Of a DNA stretch of 64,000 nt, positions 33,792 through 42,594 are shown piece by piece (the stretch's first letter is position 1; each line of letters begins with the position of its first letter). Location of the stretch: NCBI RefSeq assembly GCF_020639365.1, contig NZ_JAINUL010000001.1, positions 5,219,431 through 5,283,430 of the forward strand. Direction: 5' to 3'. The DNA is from Streptomyces flavotricini (GTDB lineage Bacteria > Actinomycetota > Actinomycetes > Streptomycetales > Streptomycetaceae). Made by a program: the position numbers and the translations under genes. Under the pieces are notes generated by a model. That model saw nothing but the letters and a program-made list of their open reading frames with translations, was not told the DNA's origin and searched no databases.

Positions 33792-33971
33792 GTGCACCGG
33801 TTGAACAAGCGGCCGGGCAAGGGGGCCGCGACCGCACTCCTCGCGCTGCTCCTGCTGGCCGTCGGCGTACCGGCGGCCGTGCACCGTGCGGCCGGGCGCC
33901 CGCACGCGGATCCCGGCTGCAGCACCGTCGCGTTCATGTCGATGACCGGCGTGGCCCCCACCTGCCGGTAG
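33792..33971 (+). CDS. Possible small membrane or secreted protein
   Basis: 59 codons from a GTG with only a weak GGGATG site. A basic N-terminus (HRLNKRPGKGA) precedes one hydrophobic helix (TALLALLLLAVGVPAAV) and a short tail with two cysteines. The charge and helix pattern looks like a signal anchor rather than random frame, but the start is uncertain and no homologue is recalled. Confidence 0.35.
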   Translation: MHRLNKRPGKGAATALLALLLLAVGVPAAVHRAAGRPHADPGCSTVAFMSMTGVAPTCR

Positions 33972-34011
33972 CGGCCGCCACCGGCCGCGGGCGGGTCCGG
34001 CCGGCGCCGGC

Positions 34012-34470
34012 TCAGCGGTGCTTCTCCTCCAGGAGGACGTCCCGGTCGGCCTGCGCCAGGGAGGACACGCTCAGCTTGAACCCGGAGTGCAGGCTCGCCG
34101 TCTGGAGCCGGGCCTGCGCAGCGGCCGCGCCCGGGTGCAGGTTCACCAGGTCCCGGTCCGCGTCGGCCGACGCGGACCAGTCGTGCTCCTGACCGTCGCA
34201 CTCGGCCTCCTGGCCGCCGAAGCCCAGGCGGGTGGTGGCCCGGTCGCCGGCGTCCTGGGTGAGCGTGACCTGGATTTGCACTCCACGGGGTGACGAGGGC
34301 GCGCACGCGTAGGTCCCGTAAAGGGTGACGTGGCCTTCGGAAATATGACCGACTCCCCGTACGGAAATCGCATTCTGGTGGGAGCGGGCGTCGGCCGGGG
34401 CGGTGAACGCGGTGGCGGCGGCCAGTGCGGAAAGCACCGTCACGGCCAGGCGGCGGGTGGGAACTCGCAT
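34012..34470 (-). CDS. Small secreted protein (DUF6299-like)
   Basis: 152 residues from the ATG at 34470, which follows GGAGGAT. Signal peptide to about residue 28 (ending ADA). The mature part has GHISEGHVTLYGTYACAP and QEAECDGQEHDWSA, a beta-sandwich pattern with two cysteines that resembles the Streptomyces family I recall as DUF6299. Divergent from the lipoprotein gene at 34633. Function unknown. Confidence 0.7.
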   Translation of the reverse strand: MRVPTRRLAVTVLSALAAATAFTAPADARSHQNAISVRGVGHISEGHVTLYGTYACAPSSPRGVQIQVTLTQDAGDRATTRLGFGGQEAECDGQEHDWSASADADRDLVNLHPGAAAAQARLQTASLHSGFKLSVSSLAQADRDVLLEEKHR

Positions 34471-34529
34471 GAATCCTCCATGGGGGTGGGTCGGCACGAA
34501 AGCGCCGAAACGCATTGTGCTGGCAGATG

Positions 34530-34577
34530 GCGGGCAACTCCCTCCGCACACTCGTGTCGGTGTGTGCAATTGCCCGC
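34530..34577. promoter_or_regulatory. Nested inverted repeat in the gap between two divergent secreted-protein genes
   Basis: Outer arms GCGGGCAA (34530-34537) and TTGCCCGC (34570-34577); inner arms GCACAC (34546-34551) and GTGTGC (34562-34567). It sits between divergent starts at 34470 and 34633; a shared operator or RNA hairpin is possible. Confidence 0.35.
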
Positions 34578-34632
34578 TCGGGCGCGTGAGACTGACCGGA
34601 AAACCTCCCGAAGGTCCCCGAAGGGATCACGC

Positions 34633-35235
34633 ATGCGCCAGTCCGCTTCCGTCCTCGCCGCCGCTCTCCTGCCCTTCCTGCTGTTCGGTGCCACGGCCTG
34701 CTCCGGCGCCCCCGAGGGGGCCGCGCTCGCCCCCGCCGCGGGCCCCGCCGTCCCCGTGGACGACGGCGCTCCGGGGGCCGGTGAGGATCCCGCCGCACCG
34801 GAGGGGGGCGCGGCCGCCTCGAAGGACGCCCATGTGGGCGACTCCGTACGGGTGCGCGGCCGCCAGGTGGGCCGGCACCTGCAGGCCGTGCTCAACGCGT
34901 ACGTCGACCCGGCGGTCAGCGTGGAGAAGAACTACGCCCCGGCCGCGGGCAAGCGCTGGGTGGCCGCCTCGATGTCGTTCGTCAACGTCGGCGGGGACTC
35001 GTACGGGGAGCTCGGGCACATGTGGGCGTACGACAGCGCGGGCGGGCGCCACGGGGTGGTGCCGACCGGTGAACTGACCACCGGGAAGCCCCTCGTCTTC
35101 GATTCCCTCGCGGTGGGCCGGCGGGCCGAGGGGTGGGTGGTGTTCGAAATCCCGGAAAAGGCGCGCATTGTGCGCCTCCAATACCAGGACGCGAACATGC
35201 GGGCGAATTCCGGAGAGGGATTCTGGGTCGTATAG
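34633..35235 (+). CDS. Lipoprotein with DUF4352-type domain
   Basis: 200 residues. A lipoprotein signal ends FLLFGATAC (Cys23), although the lipobox is not ideal. A Pro/Ala/Glu linker (to about 75) follows, then an Ig-like domain with KRWVAASMSFVNVGG, TGELTTGKPLVFDSLAVGRR and GWVVFEIPEKARIV, typical of DUF4352 proteins. AAGGGA precedes the ATG. Exported and membrane-tethered; role unknown. Confidence 0.8.
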   Translation: MRQSASVLAAALLPFLLFGATACSGAPEGAALAPAAGPAVPVDDGAPGAGEDPAAPEGGAAASKDAHVGDSVRVRGRQVGRHLQAVLNAYVDPAVSVEKNYAPAAGKRWVAASMSFVNVGGDSYGELGHMWAYDSAGGRHGVVPTGELTTGKPLVFDSLAVGRRAEGWVVFEIPEKARIVRLQYQDANMRANSGEGFWVV

Positions 35236-35291
35236 CCCGCCCGGGTGAAAGGCCGAAAAGGCGCGGCGGAGAGAGCACTAGGGTGCGGCGC

Positions 35292-35783
35292 ATGACTTCA
35301 ACTCAAGCCGAAACCGACCGGTCCCACCTCGGCACCCTTTCCGTGCTCGCCTGGATCGGCGACCCCTCCGAGGGCCACGACATCCCGTACCTGCTCGCCT
35401 ACACCCTCGGTGACGGGCCGCTGGGCGCGGAGGCCGGGGAGAAGGCCGCCCGCGGGCTTCTGGAGGAGATCGGCCTGCCCATCGGTGACGTGGTCATGGA
35501 CGGCACCCGCAACCCGGCCGGCTTCCCCGTGCAGATCGTCCTCGCGGACAACCAGGTCGCGCTGACCCTGCCGGGGCTCAACGCGACCTGCACCGCCCCC
35601 GACGAGTGGGTCGCCGCGGCCAACGAGAGCGGCCAGGCCTACTTCCTGTTCGCCACGCGCGCCTGGCCCGAGGCGGTTCCGGGCAAGCCGGTCGATCCGA
35701 AGACCCTCCAGGAGTTCGCGGGCGACGAGTCCGTGCTCACGGGCAGCGCCCACTGCGTGCTCGCGGTGCGCCGCCTCCAGTAG
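35292..35783 (+). CDS. Conserved streptomycete protein of unknown function (DUF5949-like)
   Basis: 163 residues, soluble, without export signal. HLGTLSVLAWIGDPSEGHD at the N-terminus and the C-terminal FAGDESVLTGSAHCVLAVR resemble a family I recall as DUF5949, unverified. The ATG at 35292 is chosen because the upstream extension overlaps the lipoprotein gene. It may have its own promoter in the 56-bp gap. Confidence 0.7.
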   Translation: MTSTQAETDRSHLGTLSVLAWIGDPSEGHDIPYLLAYTLGDGPLGAEAGEKAARGLLEEIGLPIGDVVMDGTRNPAGFPVQIVLADNQVALTLPGLNATCTAPDEWVAAANESGQAYFLFATRAWPEAVPGKPVDPKTLQEFAGDESVLTGSAHCVLAVRRLQ

Positions 35784-35842
35784 GGACGGCCCCCCGCTCC
35801 GGCCGCCGGGCTCCCAGCCCGCCCGGTGGCCGGTACCGCACC

Positions 35843-37111
35843 TCAGGGGCGTTCGAAGGCGAACTTGAGCGAGCGGACCCGGTTGTCGAAGTTCGAGCCC
35901 GCCAGGTCCGGCAGCCCCACCGCCCGCAGTCCCACCGGCCGGGTCAGCAGCTCGCGGAACAGGGCCTTCATCTCCACCCGGGCCAGGTGCGCGCCCAGGC
36001 AGAAGTGCGGGCCGCCGCCCCCGAAGCCCAGGTGCGGATTGGGCGAGCGGGTGATGTCGAAGGCGTCGGGGTCGGGGAAGACCGCCTCGTCGCGGTTGGC
36101 GGAGGCGTAGTACAGCACCACCTTGTCGCCGGGGCGGAACAGGTGTCCGCCCAGGGTGTGTTCGGCGGCCACGGTCCGGCGGAACTGGATGATCGGCGTC
36201 GAGTGGCGGATCATCTCGTCCACCGCTCCGTCCGCGTACGTCTCGAAGTCACCCAGCAGCAGGTCCCGTTGGCCGGGGTGGTCGGTCAGCAGGGTCAGCC
36301 CGTGGGTGATCGCGTTGCGGGTGGTCTCCACCCCGGCCACCATCAGCAGCGAGAAGAACGCGCCGAGCTGGCGGGCGTTCAGGGCTTGCCCATCCACGTC
36401 GGCGCTGACCAGCGCCGAGATCAGGTCGTCGGTGGGGTTCTTGCGCCGCTCACGGCCGATGCCCGCGACCATCCGCTGCATCTTGGCCAGGGCCCGCAGT
36501 CCGCGCCCGGGCATCCGCAGCCGCGAGGCCAGCCCCCGCTCCACACCGATGTTCTCCGAGGCGTGGTTGACGCGGTCGGCGATCTCGGCGCGGTGGCGCT
36601 CCGGGATGCCCATCATGTTGCAGATGACCTCCAGCGGCAGCCGGGAGGCCACGGCCGTGACGAACTCGTCGGGCTCCTGCGCCAGTACGTCGTCCACGAT
36701 CCGGGCGGCCACCGCGTGGATGTCCGCCTCGGCCGCCGCCAGCAGCCGCGGGGTGAACGCCCGCTGCACGATCTTGCGCAGCTGTGCGTGGTCCGCGCCG
36801 TCCAGGTTGACCATCGAGTCCCCGAACAGCGCCCGCACCCAGCGGGCCGGCTCGGGCGTGGTCACCCCGGGCGCGCTGGCGAACACCTTGGGCAGCCGGC
36901 TCGCCTCCTGCACGTCCGCGTGCCGTACGAGGGCCCAGTGCCCGCGGCCCTTGCCCTCGGGCACGTAGACCGGGGAGTCCAGGGCCCGCAGTCGGGCGAA
37001 CGCCGCGAGCCGGGCCGCCGGGGGCTGCTGCCAGAACGCCGGGTCGGCGAGCTCCCCGTACTCCGCCACCGCCGCGCCCGTGTCCGCGTACCGCTGTACC
37101 GGGACCTTCAT
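35843..37111 (-). CDS. Cytochrome P450
   Basis: 422 residues with all P450 marks: the I-helix MVAGVETTRNA, the K-helix ExxR in VDEMIRHSTP, and the heme loop FGGGGPHFCLGAHLAR with the thiolate cysteine. The GGGGPHFCLG form is typical of the CYP124/CYP125/CYP142 side of bacterial P450s that hydroxylate lipids and sterols, but the substrate cannot be read. No ferredoxin gene is adjacent. It is on the opposite strand from the nitrate/PFL module and upstream of it, next to the LtrA-like gene. Confidence 0.9.
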   Translation of the reverse strand: MKVPVQRYADTGAAVAEYGELADPAFWQQPPAARLAAFARLRALDSPVYVPEGKGRGHWALVRHADVQEASRLPKVFASAPGVTTPEPARWVRALFGDSMVNLDGADHAQLRKIVQRAFTPRLLAAAEADIHAVAARIVDDVLAQEPDEFVTAVASRLPLEVICNMMGIPERHRAEIADRVNHASENIGVERGLASRLRMPGRGLRALAKMQRMVAGIGRERRKNPTDDLISALVSADVDGQALNARQLGAFFSLLMVAGVETTRNAITHGLTLLTDHPGQRDLLLGDFETYADGAVDEMIRHSTPIIQFRRTVAAEHTLGGHLFRPGDKVVLYYASANRDEAVFPDPDAFDITRSPNPHLGFGGGGPHFCLGAHLARVEMKALFRELLTRPVGLRAVGLPDLAGSNFDNRVRSLKFAFERP

Positions 37112-37174
37112 CGTTTCTTCTCCCTGTCGCCGGCGCGCTCGCCCTGGCCGCCGCGGCCGTGCCGCCCGCCGTCC

Positions 37175-38329
37175 TCACGCACCAGAACGCTCCCGGTCGG
37201 CCAAGGTCACGCCCACCGCGACGGCGGCGGAGGCGACCAGCCCGGCCCAGAGCACCGCCTGCGCGCCGGTCCACGCGCAGGCGAGGATCGCCAGCGCCGT
37301 GAGCGGCAGCACCAGCTGCTGGGCCGTGCCCCGCTTGAAGTGGCGGGAGTGCAGGAGCCAGACGAAGGCGAGGAAGAGCGCCGCCGGAACGCACACCGCG
37401 AGGTTGGCGGCCAGCGCCGAGACGTGGGCCTTGCCGATCGCGTGCTCGACGGCCACTTCGAGGCCGGCGCCGATGGCGGCGGCCGACGCGAAGATCACGT
37501 AGTGCCCGTACCCCCACGGGATGGCCTCGCGGTTGCCCCGCAGCCGGTCGTGCGCGGGGACGGCGAAGTAGATCCACCAGGACGCGAAGACCAGCAGCAG
37601 CCCGCCGGCGGCGATCGGCAGCAGCTCGCCCAGCGCCTCGTGCTCGTCGATCGCCGACTGGACCGCGACCGTGCTGGCGGCGATGGTCTCGCCGAGGACG
37701 ATGATGGTGAACAGGCCGTACCGCTCGGCGATGTGGTGCGGATGCCAATGGGTCTGGTAGCTGCGCTCGGCGACGGCCGGGATCAGCAGCTCGACCAGCA
37801 CCAGGATCATGAACAGCCACCTGCGGGAGTGCTCGGGGGCCATGAGCAGCGCCACCCAGCCGGCCTGGCAGACCAGCAGACCGATCGCGTACGTGAGCGC
37901 GGTGCGCCGGGCCGGCCCCTCCTCCCCGGCGGCGGCGCGCAGCCACTGCACGGTGAGCGCGAGCCGCATCACCACGTAGCCGAGGACGCAGATGGTCCAG
38001 TCGTTGTCGTTGAAGGCGCGCGGGATCCCCGCCGAGTAGATGAGCACACCGGCGATCTGCACGAGGGTCGCGATCCGGTACGGCACGTCGTCGACGTCGT
38101 AGGCGGAGGCGAACCACGTGAAGTTCATCCAGGCCCACCACACACCGAAGAACACGAAGAGGTAGCCGGTGATGCCGGCGCCGACGTGGTCTTCGGCGAG
38201 CGCGTGGACGAGCTGGCGGCCGGCCTGCGCCACGGCGACGACGAAGCAGAGGTCGAAGAACAGCTCCAGCGGGGTCGAGGCCCGGTGGCTCTCGCGCCGG
38301 CTGCGGGAGGTCATCCGTACGTACGTCAT
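37175..38329 (-). CDS. Low-temperature-requirement A (LtrA) family membrane protein
   Basis: 384 residues and about ten or eleven membrane helices. STPLELFFDLCFVVAVAQAG, FFGVWWAWMNFTWFASAYD and AERYGLFTIIVLGETIAAS are LtrA hallmarks. The family is named for cold growth of Listeria, and its biochemistry is unclear. The ATG at 38329 has little ribosome site; an ATG at 38314 is possible. Divergent from narK copy 1 with a 195-bp gap. Confidence 0.85.
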   Translation of the reverse strand: MTYVRMTSRSRRESHRASTPLELFFDLCFVVAVAQAGRQLVHALAEDHVGAGITGYLFVFFGVWWAWMNFTWFASAYDVDDVPYRIATLVQIAGVLIYSAGIPRAFNDNDWTICVLGYVVMRLALTVQWLRAAAGEEGPARRTALTYAIGLLVCQAGWVALLMAPEHSRRWLFMILVLVELLIPAVAERSYQTHWHPHHIAERYGLFTIIVLGETIAASTVAVQSAIDEHEALGELLPIAAGGLLLVFASWWIYFAVPAHDRLRGNREAIPWGYGHYVIFASAAAIGAGLEVAVEHAIGKAHVSALAANLAVCVPAALFLAFVWLLHSRHFKRGTAQQLVLPLTALAILACAWTGAQAVLWAGLVASAAVAVGVTLADRERSGA

Positions 38330-38524
38330 ACCGCACAGGACAGCAGCCGTACGCCGGTCGGCAGGCGAGGCGCGCGGCCGGAGCCCCAGACCTACGCACT
38401 GTGGGCGACGGGACCTTGTCCTTGTCTGCCGCGCGACGTTCTCCTCTGATGCCGGGGGCCCGCCGGGACGGAGGCTGGATGGGTCAGGACCCTCAGGAGT
38501 CTTCTCAAACCCCCAGGACATGCC

Positions 38525-39949
38525 ATGAGTTCCGCCACGCAGGATCTGCGCACGGAGACGGGCCGCCGCGCACAGGCGCCCGATCCGGCGCAGTACCGCC
38601 CCGGCCGCACCATCACGGACTGGACGCCGGAGGATCCGTCCTTCTGGCGGACCACGGGCAAGCGGGTCGCCACCCGCAACCTGTGGATCGCGGTGCCGGC
38701 CCTGCTCGTGGCCTTCGTGGTCTGGCAGGTCTGGAGCATCACGGCGACGAACCTCAAGGACGTGGGCTTCGGCTTCAGCCAGTCGCAGCTGTTCTGGCTG
38801 ACGGCCGTGCCGGGCGTCACCGGCGGCACGGCGCGGATCCTCTACACCTTCCTCGGGCCGATGATCGGCCAGCGCCGCTTCACGGCGATCTCGACACTGG
38901 TGCTGATCGGCCCGCTGCTGTGGCTCGGCTTCGCCGTGCAGGACCCGCAGACCCCGTACGGCACGATGATCGCGATCGCCGCGCTGTGCGGCATCGGCGG
39001 CGCCAACTTCTCCTCCTCGCTGGCGAACATCGGCTTCTTCTACCCGAAGCAGGAGAAGGGCAACGCGACCGGCGTCAACGGCGGGCTGGGGAACCTGGGC
39101 GTGTCGGTGGTGCAGCTGCTCACCCCGATCCTGATCACCTCGTCCGTGCTGGCCATCGGGGCGGGCCAGAAGAAGGCCGACGGCTCGGAGATCCACCTGC
39201 AGAACGCGGCGTTCGTCTGGGTCCCGGTCCTGATCGTGCTCGCCGCCGTCGCCTGGTTCGGCCAGAACGACCTGAAGGTGGCCTCCACCCCCTTCAGCCA
39301 GCAGAAGGTCATCTTCAAGCGCAAGCACAACTGGCTGATGACCTGGCTGTACGTCGGTACGTTCGGCTCCTTCATCGGTTTCGCGGCGGCCATGCCGCTG
39401 CTCATCAAGACGACCTTCCCGGCGTACTCGGTGGCGACGTACGCCTGGATGGGCCCGGCGCTGGGCGCCCTCGCCCGCTGGGCGGGCGGCTGGATCGCCG
39501 ACAGGCTGGGCGGCGCACGGGTGACGATCCTGTCGTTCGCGGGCATGGCCGGCTCGATCATCGGCGTGATCACCTTCCTCCCCTCCGGCTCCGACCAGGG
39601 CTCCTTCCACGGCTTCTTCCTCTGCTTCCTGTCGGCGTTCTTCTTCTCGGGCATCGGCAACGGCTCGACGTTCCGCCAGATCCCGGTCATCTTCCGGAGC
39701 CAGCACCTGAAGGGCCTGACGGAAGGGACCCCGCCGTACGCGGCCGCGCTGAAGCAGGCGGAGATCGAGTCGGGCGCGGTCACCGGTTTCACGGCGGCCA
39801 TCGCGGCGTACGGGTTCTTCTTCATCCCGGCGATGTTCGCCAACTTCGCGGTGACCAGCGCGATGTGGGGCTTCGTGGGCTTCTACGCGAGCTGTGTGGC
39901 GGTGGCCTGGTGGTTCTACGCCCGCAAGGGCGCCGAGGCCCCCAGCTAG
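38525..39949 (+). CDS. narK: NarK-type nitrate/nitrite transporter (copy 1)
   Basis: 474 residues, about 12 helices, MFS. Both nitrate signature regions are present: CGIGGANFSSSLANIGFFYP with the EKGN continuation, and GIGNGSTFRQIPVIF. The loop motif WAGGWIADRLGGARVT and GNLGVSVVQL are also seen. It imports nitrate or exchanges nitrate for nitrite. AGGACATGCC precedes the ATG. The hairpin at 39970-39994 and the Rex operator separate it from pflB. A close paralogue ends the module at 48549. Confidence 0.9.
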   Translation: MSSATQDLRTETGRRAQAPDPAQYRPGRTITDWTPEDPSFWRTTGKRVATRNLWIAVPALLVAFVVWQVWSITATNLKDVGFGFSQSQLFWLTAVPGVTGGTARILYTFLGPMIGQRRFTAISTLVLIGPLLWLGFAVQDPQTPYGTMIAIAALCGIGGANFSSSLANIGFFYPKQEKGNATGVNGGLGNLGVSVVQLLTPILITSSVLAIGAGQKKADGSEIHLQNAAFVWVPVLIVLAAVAWFGQNDLKVASTPFSQQKVIFKRKHNWLMTWLYVGTFGSFIGFAAAMPLLIKTTFPAYSVATYAWMGPALGALARWAGGWIADRLGGARVTILSFAGMAGSIIGVITFLPSGSDQGSFHGFFLCFLSAFFFSGIGNGSTFRQIPVIFRSQHLKGLTEGTPPYAAALKQAEIESGAVTGFTAAIAAYGFFFIPAMFANFAVTSAMWGFVGFYASCVAVAWWFYARKGAEAPS

Positions 39950-39969
39950 GCCGTGCCTTTCGGATCAGG

Positions 39970-39994
39970 GCGGGGCCGGACCATCCGGCCCCGC
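39970..39994 (+). terminator. Terminator after narK copy 1
   Basis: 11-bp perfect stem GCGGGGCCGGA with a 3-nt loop, 20 bp after the stop. Confidence 0.7.
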
Positions 39995-40010
39995 CGCCGT
40001 TTCCCACACT

Positions 40011-40028
40011 TTGTGAATCCGTTCACAA
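40011..40028. promoter_or_regulatory. Rex (redox repressor) operator upstream of pflB
   Basis: TTGTGAATCCGTTCACAA: perfect 7-bp arms TTGTGAA/TTCACAA with a 4-bp centre. It matches the S. coelicolor Rex operator TGTGAACNNNTTCACA except at one centre base. It lies 185 bp before the pflB start. Rex leaves its operator when NADH rises, as under oxygen limitation. This is the only such site seen in the window. Confidence 0.8.
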
Positions 40029-40212
40029 GTACGCAAAGGGCTTTCGGTCCGAGGGAACCTGCAGGTCGGCCGGGGTGCGGCGGTGGAGCCTTCGCGCGCG
40101 GCGGGACCTTCGGGCCGCAGGTCGGGACCAACGCGGCGGCAAATGATCGATCAAACGGCGTCCAATGGAATCAAGCAACGAGGCGACGGATCTGGATCGA
40201 GAGGTGCCGGCC

Positions 40213-42483
40213 ATGACTGCCATCCCCGCGGAGACCACCGAGAACGGCGAGGCCTGGGAGGGCTTCAAGGGCGGTCTGTGGCGCGACGCCATCGACGTAC
40301 GCGACTTCATCCAGCAGAACTACACGCCGTACGGGGGCGGCGACGAGTTCCTCGCCGGCCCCACCCCCCGCACCACCGCCGTCTGGAAGGTCATCACCGA
40401 CACGTTCCCGCGGGAGCGCGAGAAGGGCGTCCTCGACGTCGCGTACGACATCCCGTCGACCATCACCGCGCACGCGCCCGGGTACATCGACCGCGAGAAG
40501 GACCTGATCGTCGGCCTCCAGACGGATGCCCCGCTCAAGCGCGCGATCATGCCGTACGGCGGCTGGCGCATGGTCGCCGGCGCCCTGGAGACGTACGGCT
40601 ACCCGGTCTCCGAGGAGCTGGAGAAGGTCTTCACGGAGTACCGCAAGACCCACAACGCCGGTGTCTTCGACGCCTACACCCCCGAGATCCGCGCCGCCCG
40701 CAAGGCCGGCGTCATCACCGGGCTGCCGGACGCGTACGGCCGCGGCCGCATCATCGGCGACTACCGCCGCGTCTCCCTCTACGGTGTCGACCGCCTCATC
40801 GCGGTCAAGAAGGAGGAGAAGGAGGAGCTGAACTCCCTCTCCGCGAGCCCCCGCCCGCTGGAGGAGACGATCCGCCTGCGCGAGGAGCTCTCCGAGCAGA
40901 TCCGCGCGCTCGCCGAGCTCAAGGCGATGGCCGCCTCGTACGGCCACGACATCTCCGCCCCCGCGCGCACGGGCCGCGAGGCCGTCCAGTGGCTGTACTT
41001 CGCCTACCTGGCCGCCGTGAAGGAGCAGAACGGCGCCGCCATGTCGCTGGGCCGCACCTCCACCTTCATCGACGTCTACCTCCAGCGCGACATCGAGGCC
41101 GGGGTCCTGACGGAGGAGCAGGCGCAGGAGCTCGTCGACGACTTCATCATCAAGCTCCGGATCGTGCGCTTCCTGCGCACGCCCGAGTACGACGAGCTGT
41201 TCTCCGGTGACCCGACCTGGGTCACCGAGTCCATCGGCGGCATGGGCGAGGACGGCCGCCCGCTGGTCACCCGCACTTCCTTCCGCTACCTGCAGACCCT
41301 CTACAACCTGGGTCCGGCCCCCGAGCCGAACATGACCGTCTTCTGGTCGCCGCGGCTGCCCCGGGGCTTCAAGGAGTTCTGCGCGCGCGTCTCGATCGAC
41401 ACCTCCTCGGTGCAGTACGAGTCCGACGAGCTGATGCGCCCGCGCTTCGGCGACGACACCGCGATCGCGTGCTGCGTCTCGGCGATGCCGGTCGGCAAGC
41501 AGATGCAGTACTTCGGCGCCCGCGTGAACCTCGCCAAGACCCTGCTGTACGCGATCAACGGCGGCCGGGACGAGAAGTCCGGGGAGCAGGTCGGCCCGGC
41601 CGGCGGTGCCATCACCGCGGACGTGCTCGACTACGACGAGGTCATGGCCAAGTTCGACGCGCAGATGGAGTGGCTCGCCGACACGTACGTCCACGCGCTG
41701 AACGTCATCCACTACATGCACGACAAGTACGCGTACGAGCGCATCGAGATGGCGCTCCACGACCGCGACGTGCGGCGCACGATGGCCTGCGGCATCGCCG
41801 GTCTGTCGGTGGCCGCCGACTCCCTGTCCGCCATCAAGTACGCCAGGGTCGGGGTGGTCCGCGACGGGACCGGGCTGGCCGTCGACTACACCGTCGAGGG
41901 CGAGTACCCGGCGTACGGGAACAACGACGACCGGGTCGACGGCATCGCGGTCTGGCTGGTCGAGGAGTTCATGCGCAAGGTGCGCCGCCACCCGACGTAC
42001 CGCGGCGCCGAGCACACCCAGTCCGTGCTGACGATCACATCGAACGTGGTCTACGGCAAGAAGACCGGCAACACCCCGGACGGCCGCCGCGCCGGCGAGC
42101 CGTTCTCCCCGGGCGCCAACCCGATGAACGGCCGCGACACCCACGGCTACGTCACCTCGGCGCTGTCGGTCGCGAAGCTGCCGTACGAGGACGCCGAGGA
42201 CGGCATCTCGCTGACCAACACCGTCACCCCCGACGGCCTGGGGCGCACCCCCGAGGAGCGGATCAGGAACCTGGCGGGCGTCCTCGACGGCTACACGGCC
42301 GGCGACGGCTTCCACATGAACGTCAACGTTCTCCGTCGCGAGGTGCTGCGGGACGCCATGGAGCACCCGGAGAACCACCCGCAGCTGACCATCCGCGTCA
42401 GCGGCTACGCGGTGAACTTCGTCCGGCTGACGCGGGACCAGCAGCTCGACGTGCTGAACCGCACCTTCCACGGCTCGCTGTAG
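40213..42483 (+). CDS. pflB: Pyruvate formate-lyase (formate C-acetyltransferase)
   Basis: 756 residues (E. coli PflB 760). The adjacent catalytic cysteines are Cys420-Cys421 in AIACCVSAMPVGKQ, and the glycyl radical is Gly731 in IRVSGYAVNFVRLT. PTGRRAG-type and SIGGMGEDGRPLVTRTSFRY blocks also match true PFLs rather than glycerol dehydratases. It cleaves pyruvate with CoA to acetyl-CoA and formate, and the radical is destroyed by oxygen. The ATG at 40213 has GAGAGGTG 8 nt before it; the open frame extends to 40165. Unusual in an aerobic genus. The Rex operator lies upstream; pflA follows. Confidence 0.95.
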   Translation: MTAIPAETTENGEAWEGFKGGLWRDAIDVRDFIQQNYTPYGGGDEFLAGPTPRTTAVWKVITDTFPREREKGVLDVAYDIPSTITAHAPGYIDREKDLIVGLQTDAPLKRAIMPYGGWRMVAGALETYGYPVSEELEKVFTEYRKTHNAGVFDAYTPEIRAARKAGVITGLPDAYGRGRIIGDYRRVSLYGVDRLIAVKKEEKEELNSLSASPRPLEETIRLREELSEQIRALAELKAMAASYGHDISAPARTGREAVQWLYFAYLAAVKEQNGAAMSLGRTSTFIDVYLQRDIEAGVLTEEQAQELVDDFIIKLRIVRFLRTPEYDELFSGDPTWVTESIGGMGEDGRPLVTRTSFRYLQTLYNLGPAPEPNMTVFWSPRLPRGFKEFCARVSIDTSSVQYESDELMRPRFGDDTAIACCVSAMPVGKQMQYFGARVNLAKTLLYAINGGRDEKSGEQVGPAGGAITADVLDYDEVMAKFDAQMEWLADTYVHALNVIHYMHDKYAYERIEMALHDRDVRRTMACGIAGLSVAADSLSAIKYARVGVVRDGTGLAVDYTVEGEYPAYGNNDDRVDGIAVWLVEEFMRKVRRHPTYRGAEHTQSVLTITSNVVYGKKTGNTPDGRRAGEPFSPGANPMNGRDTHGYVTSALSVAKLPYEDAEDGISLTNTVTPDGLGRTPEERIRNLAGVLDGYTAGDGFHMNVNVLRREVLRDAMEHPENHPQLTIRVSGYAVNFVRLTRDQQLDVLNRTFHGSL

Positions 42484-42496
42484 CCCGGAGGGCCGT

Positions 42497-42533
42497 GCGG
42501 TCCGGGGCCGGCCCTCATCCGGCTCCGGACCGC
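42497..42533 (+). terminator. Hairpin between pflB and pflA
   Basis: 15-bp stem (one G-U pair) with a 7-nt loop in the 111-bp gap. It may end or attenuate the pflB transcript, so that the catalytic enzyme exceeds its activase. Confidence 0.6.
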
Positions 42534-42594
42534 CCACCAAGGATCTCCGACCGAGATCGAGAAACGACGGACCACAGCTCGAGGGGCGCCTGCC

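Noticed and set aside
40165..40212. Earlier ATG for pyruvate formate-lyase
   Set aside because: No ribosome site; the ATG at 40213 has GAGAGGTG at good distance and gives the usual family length.
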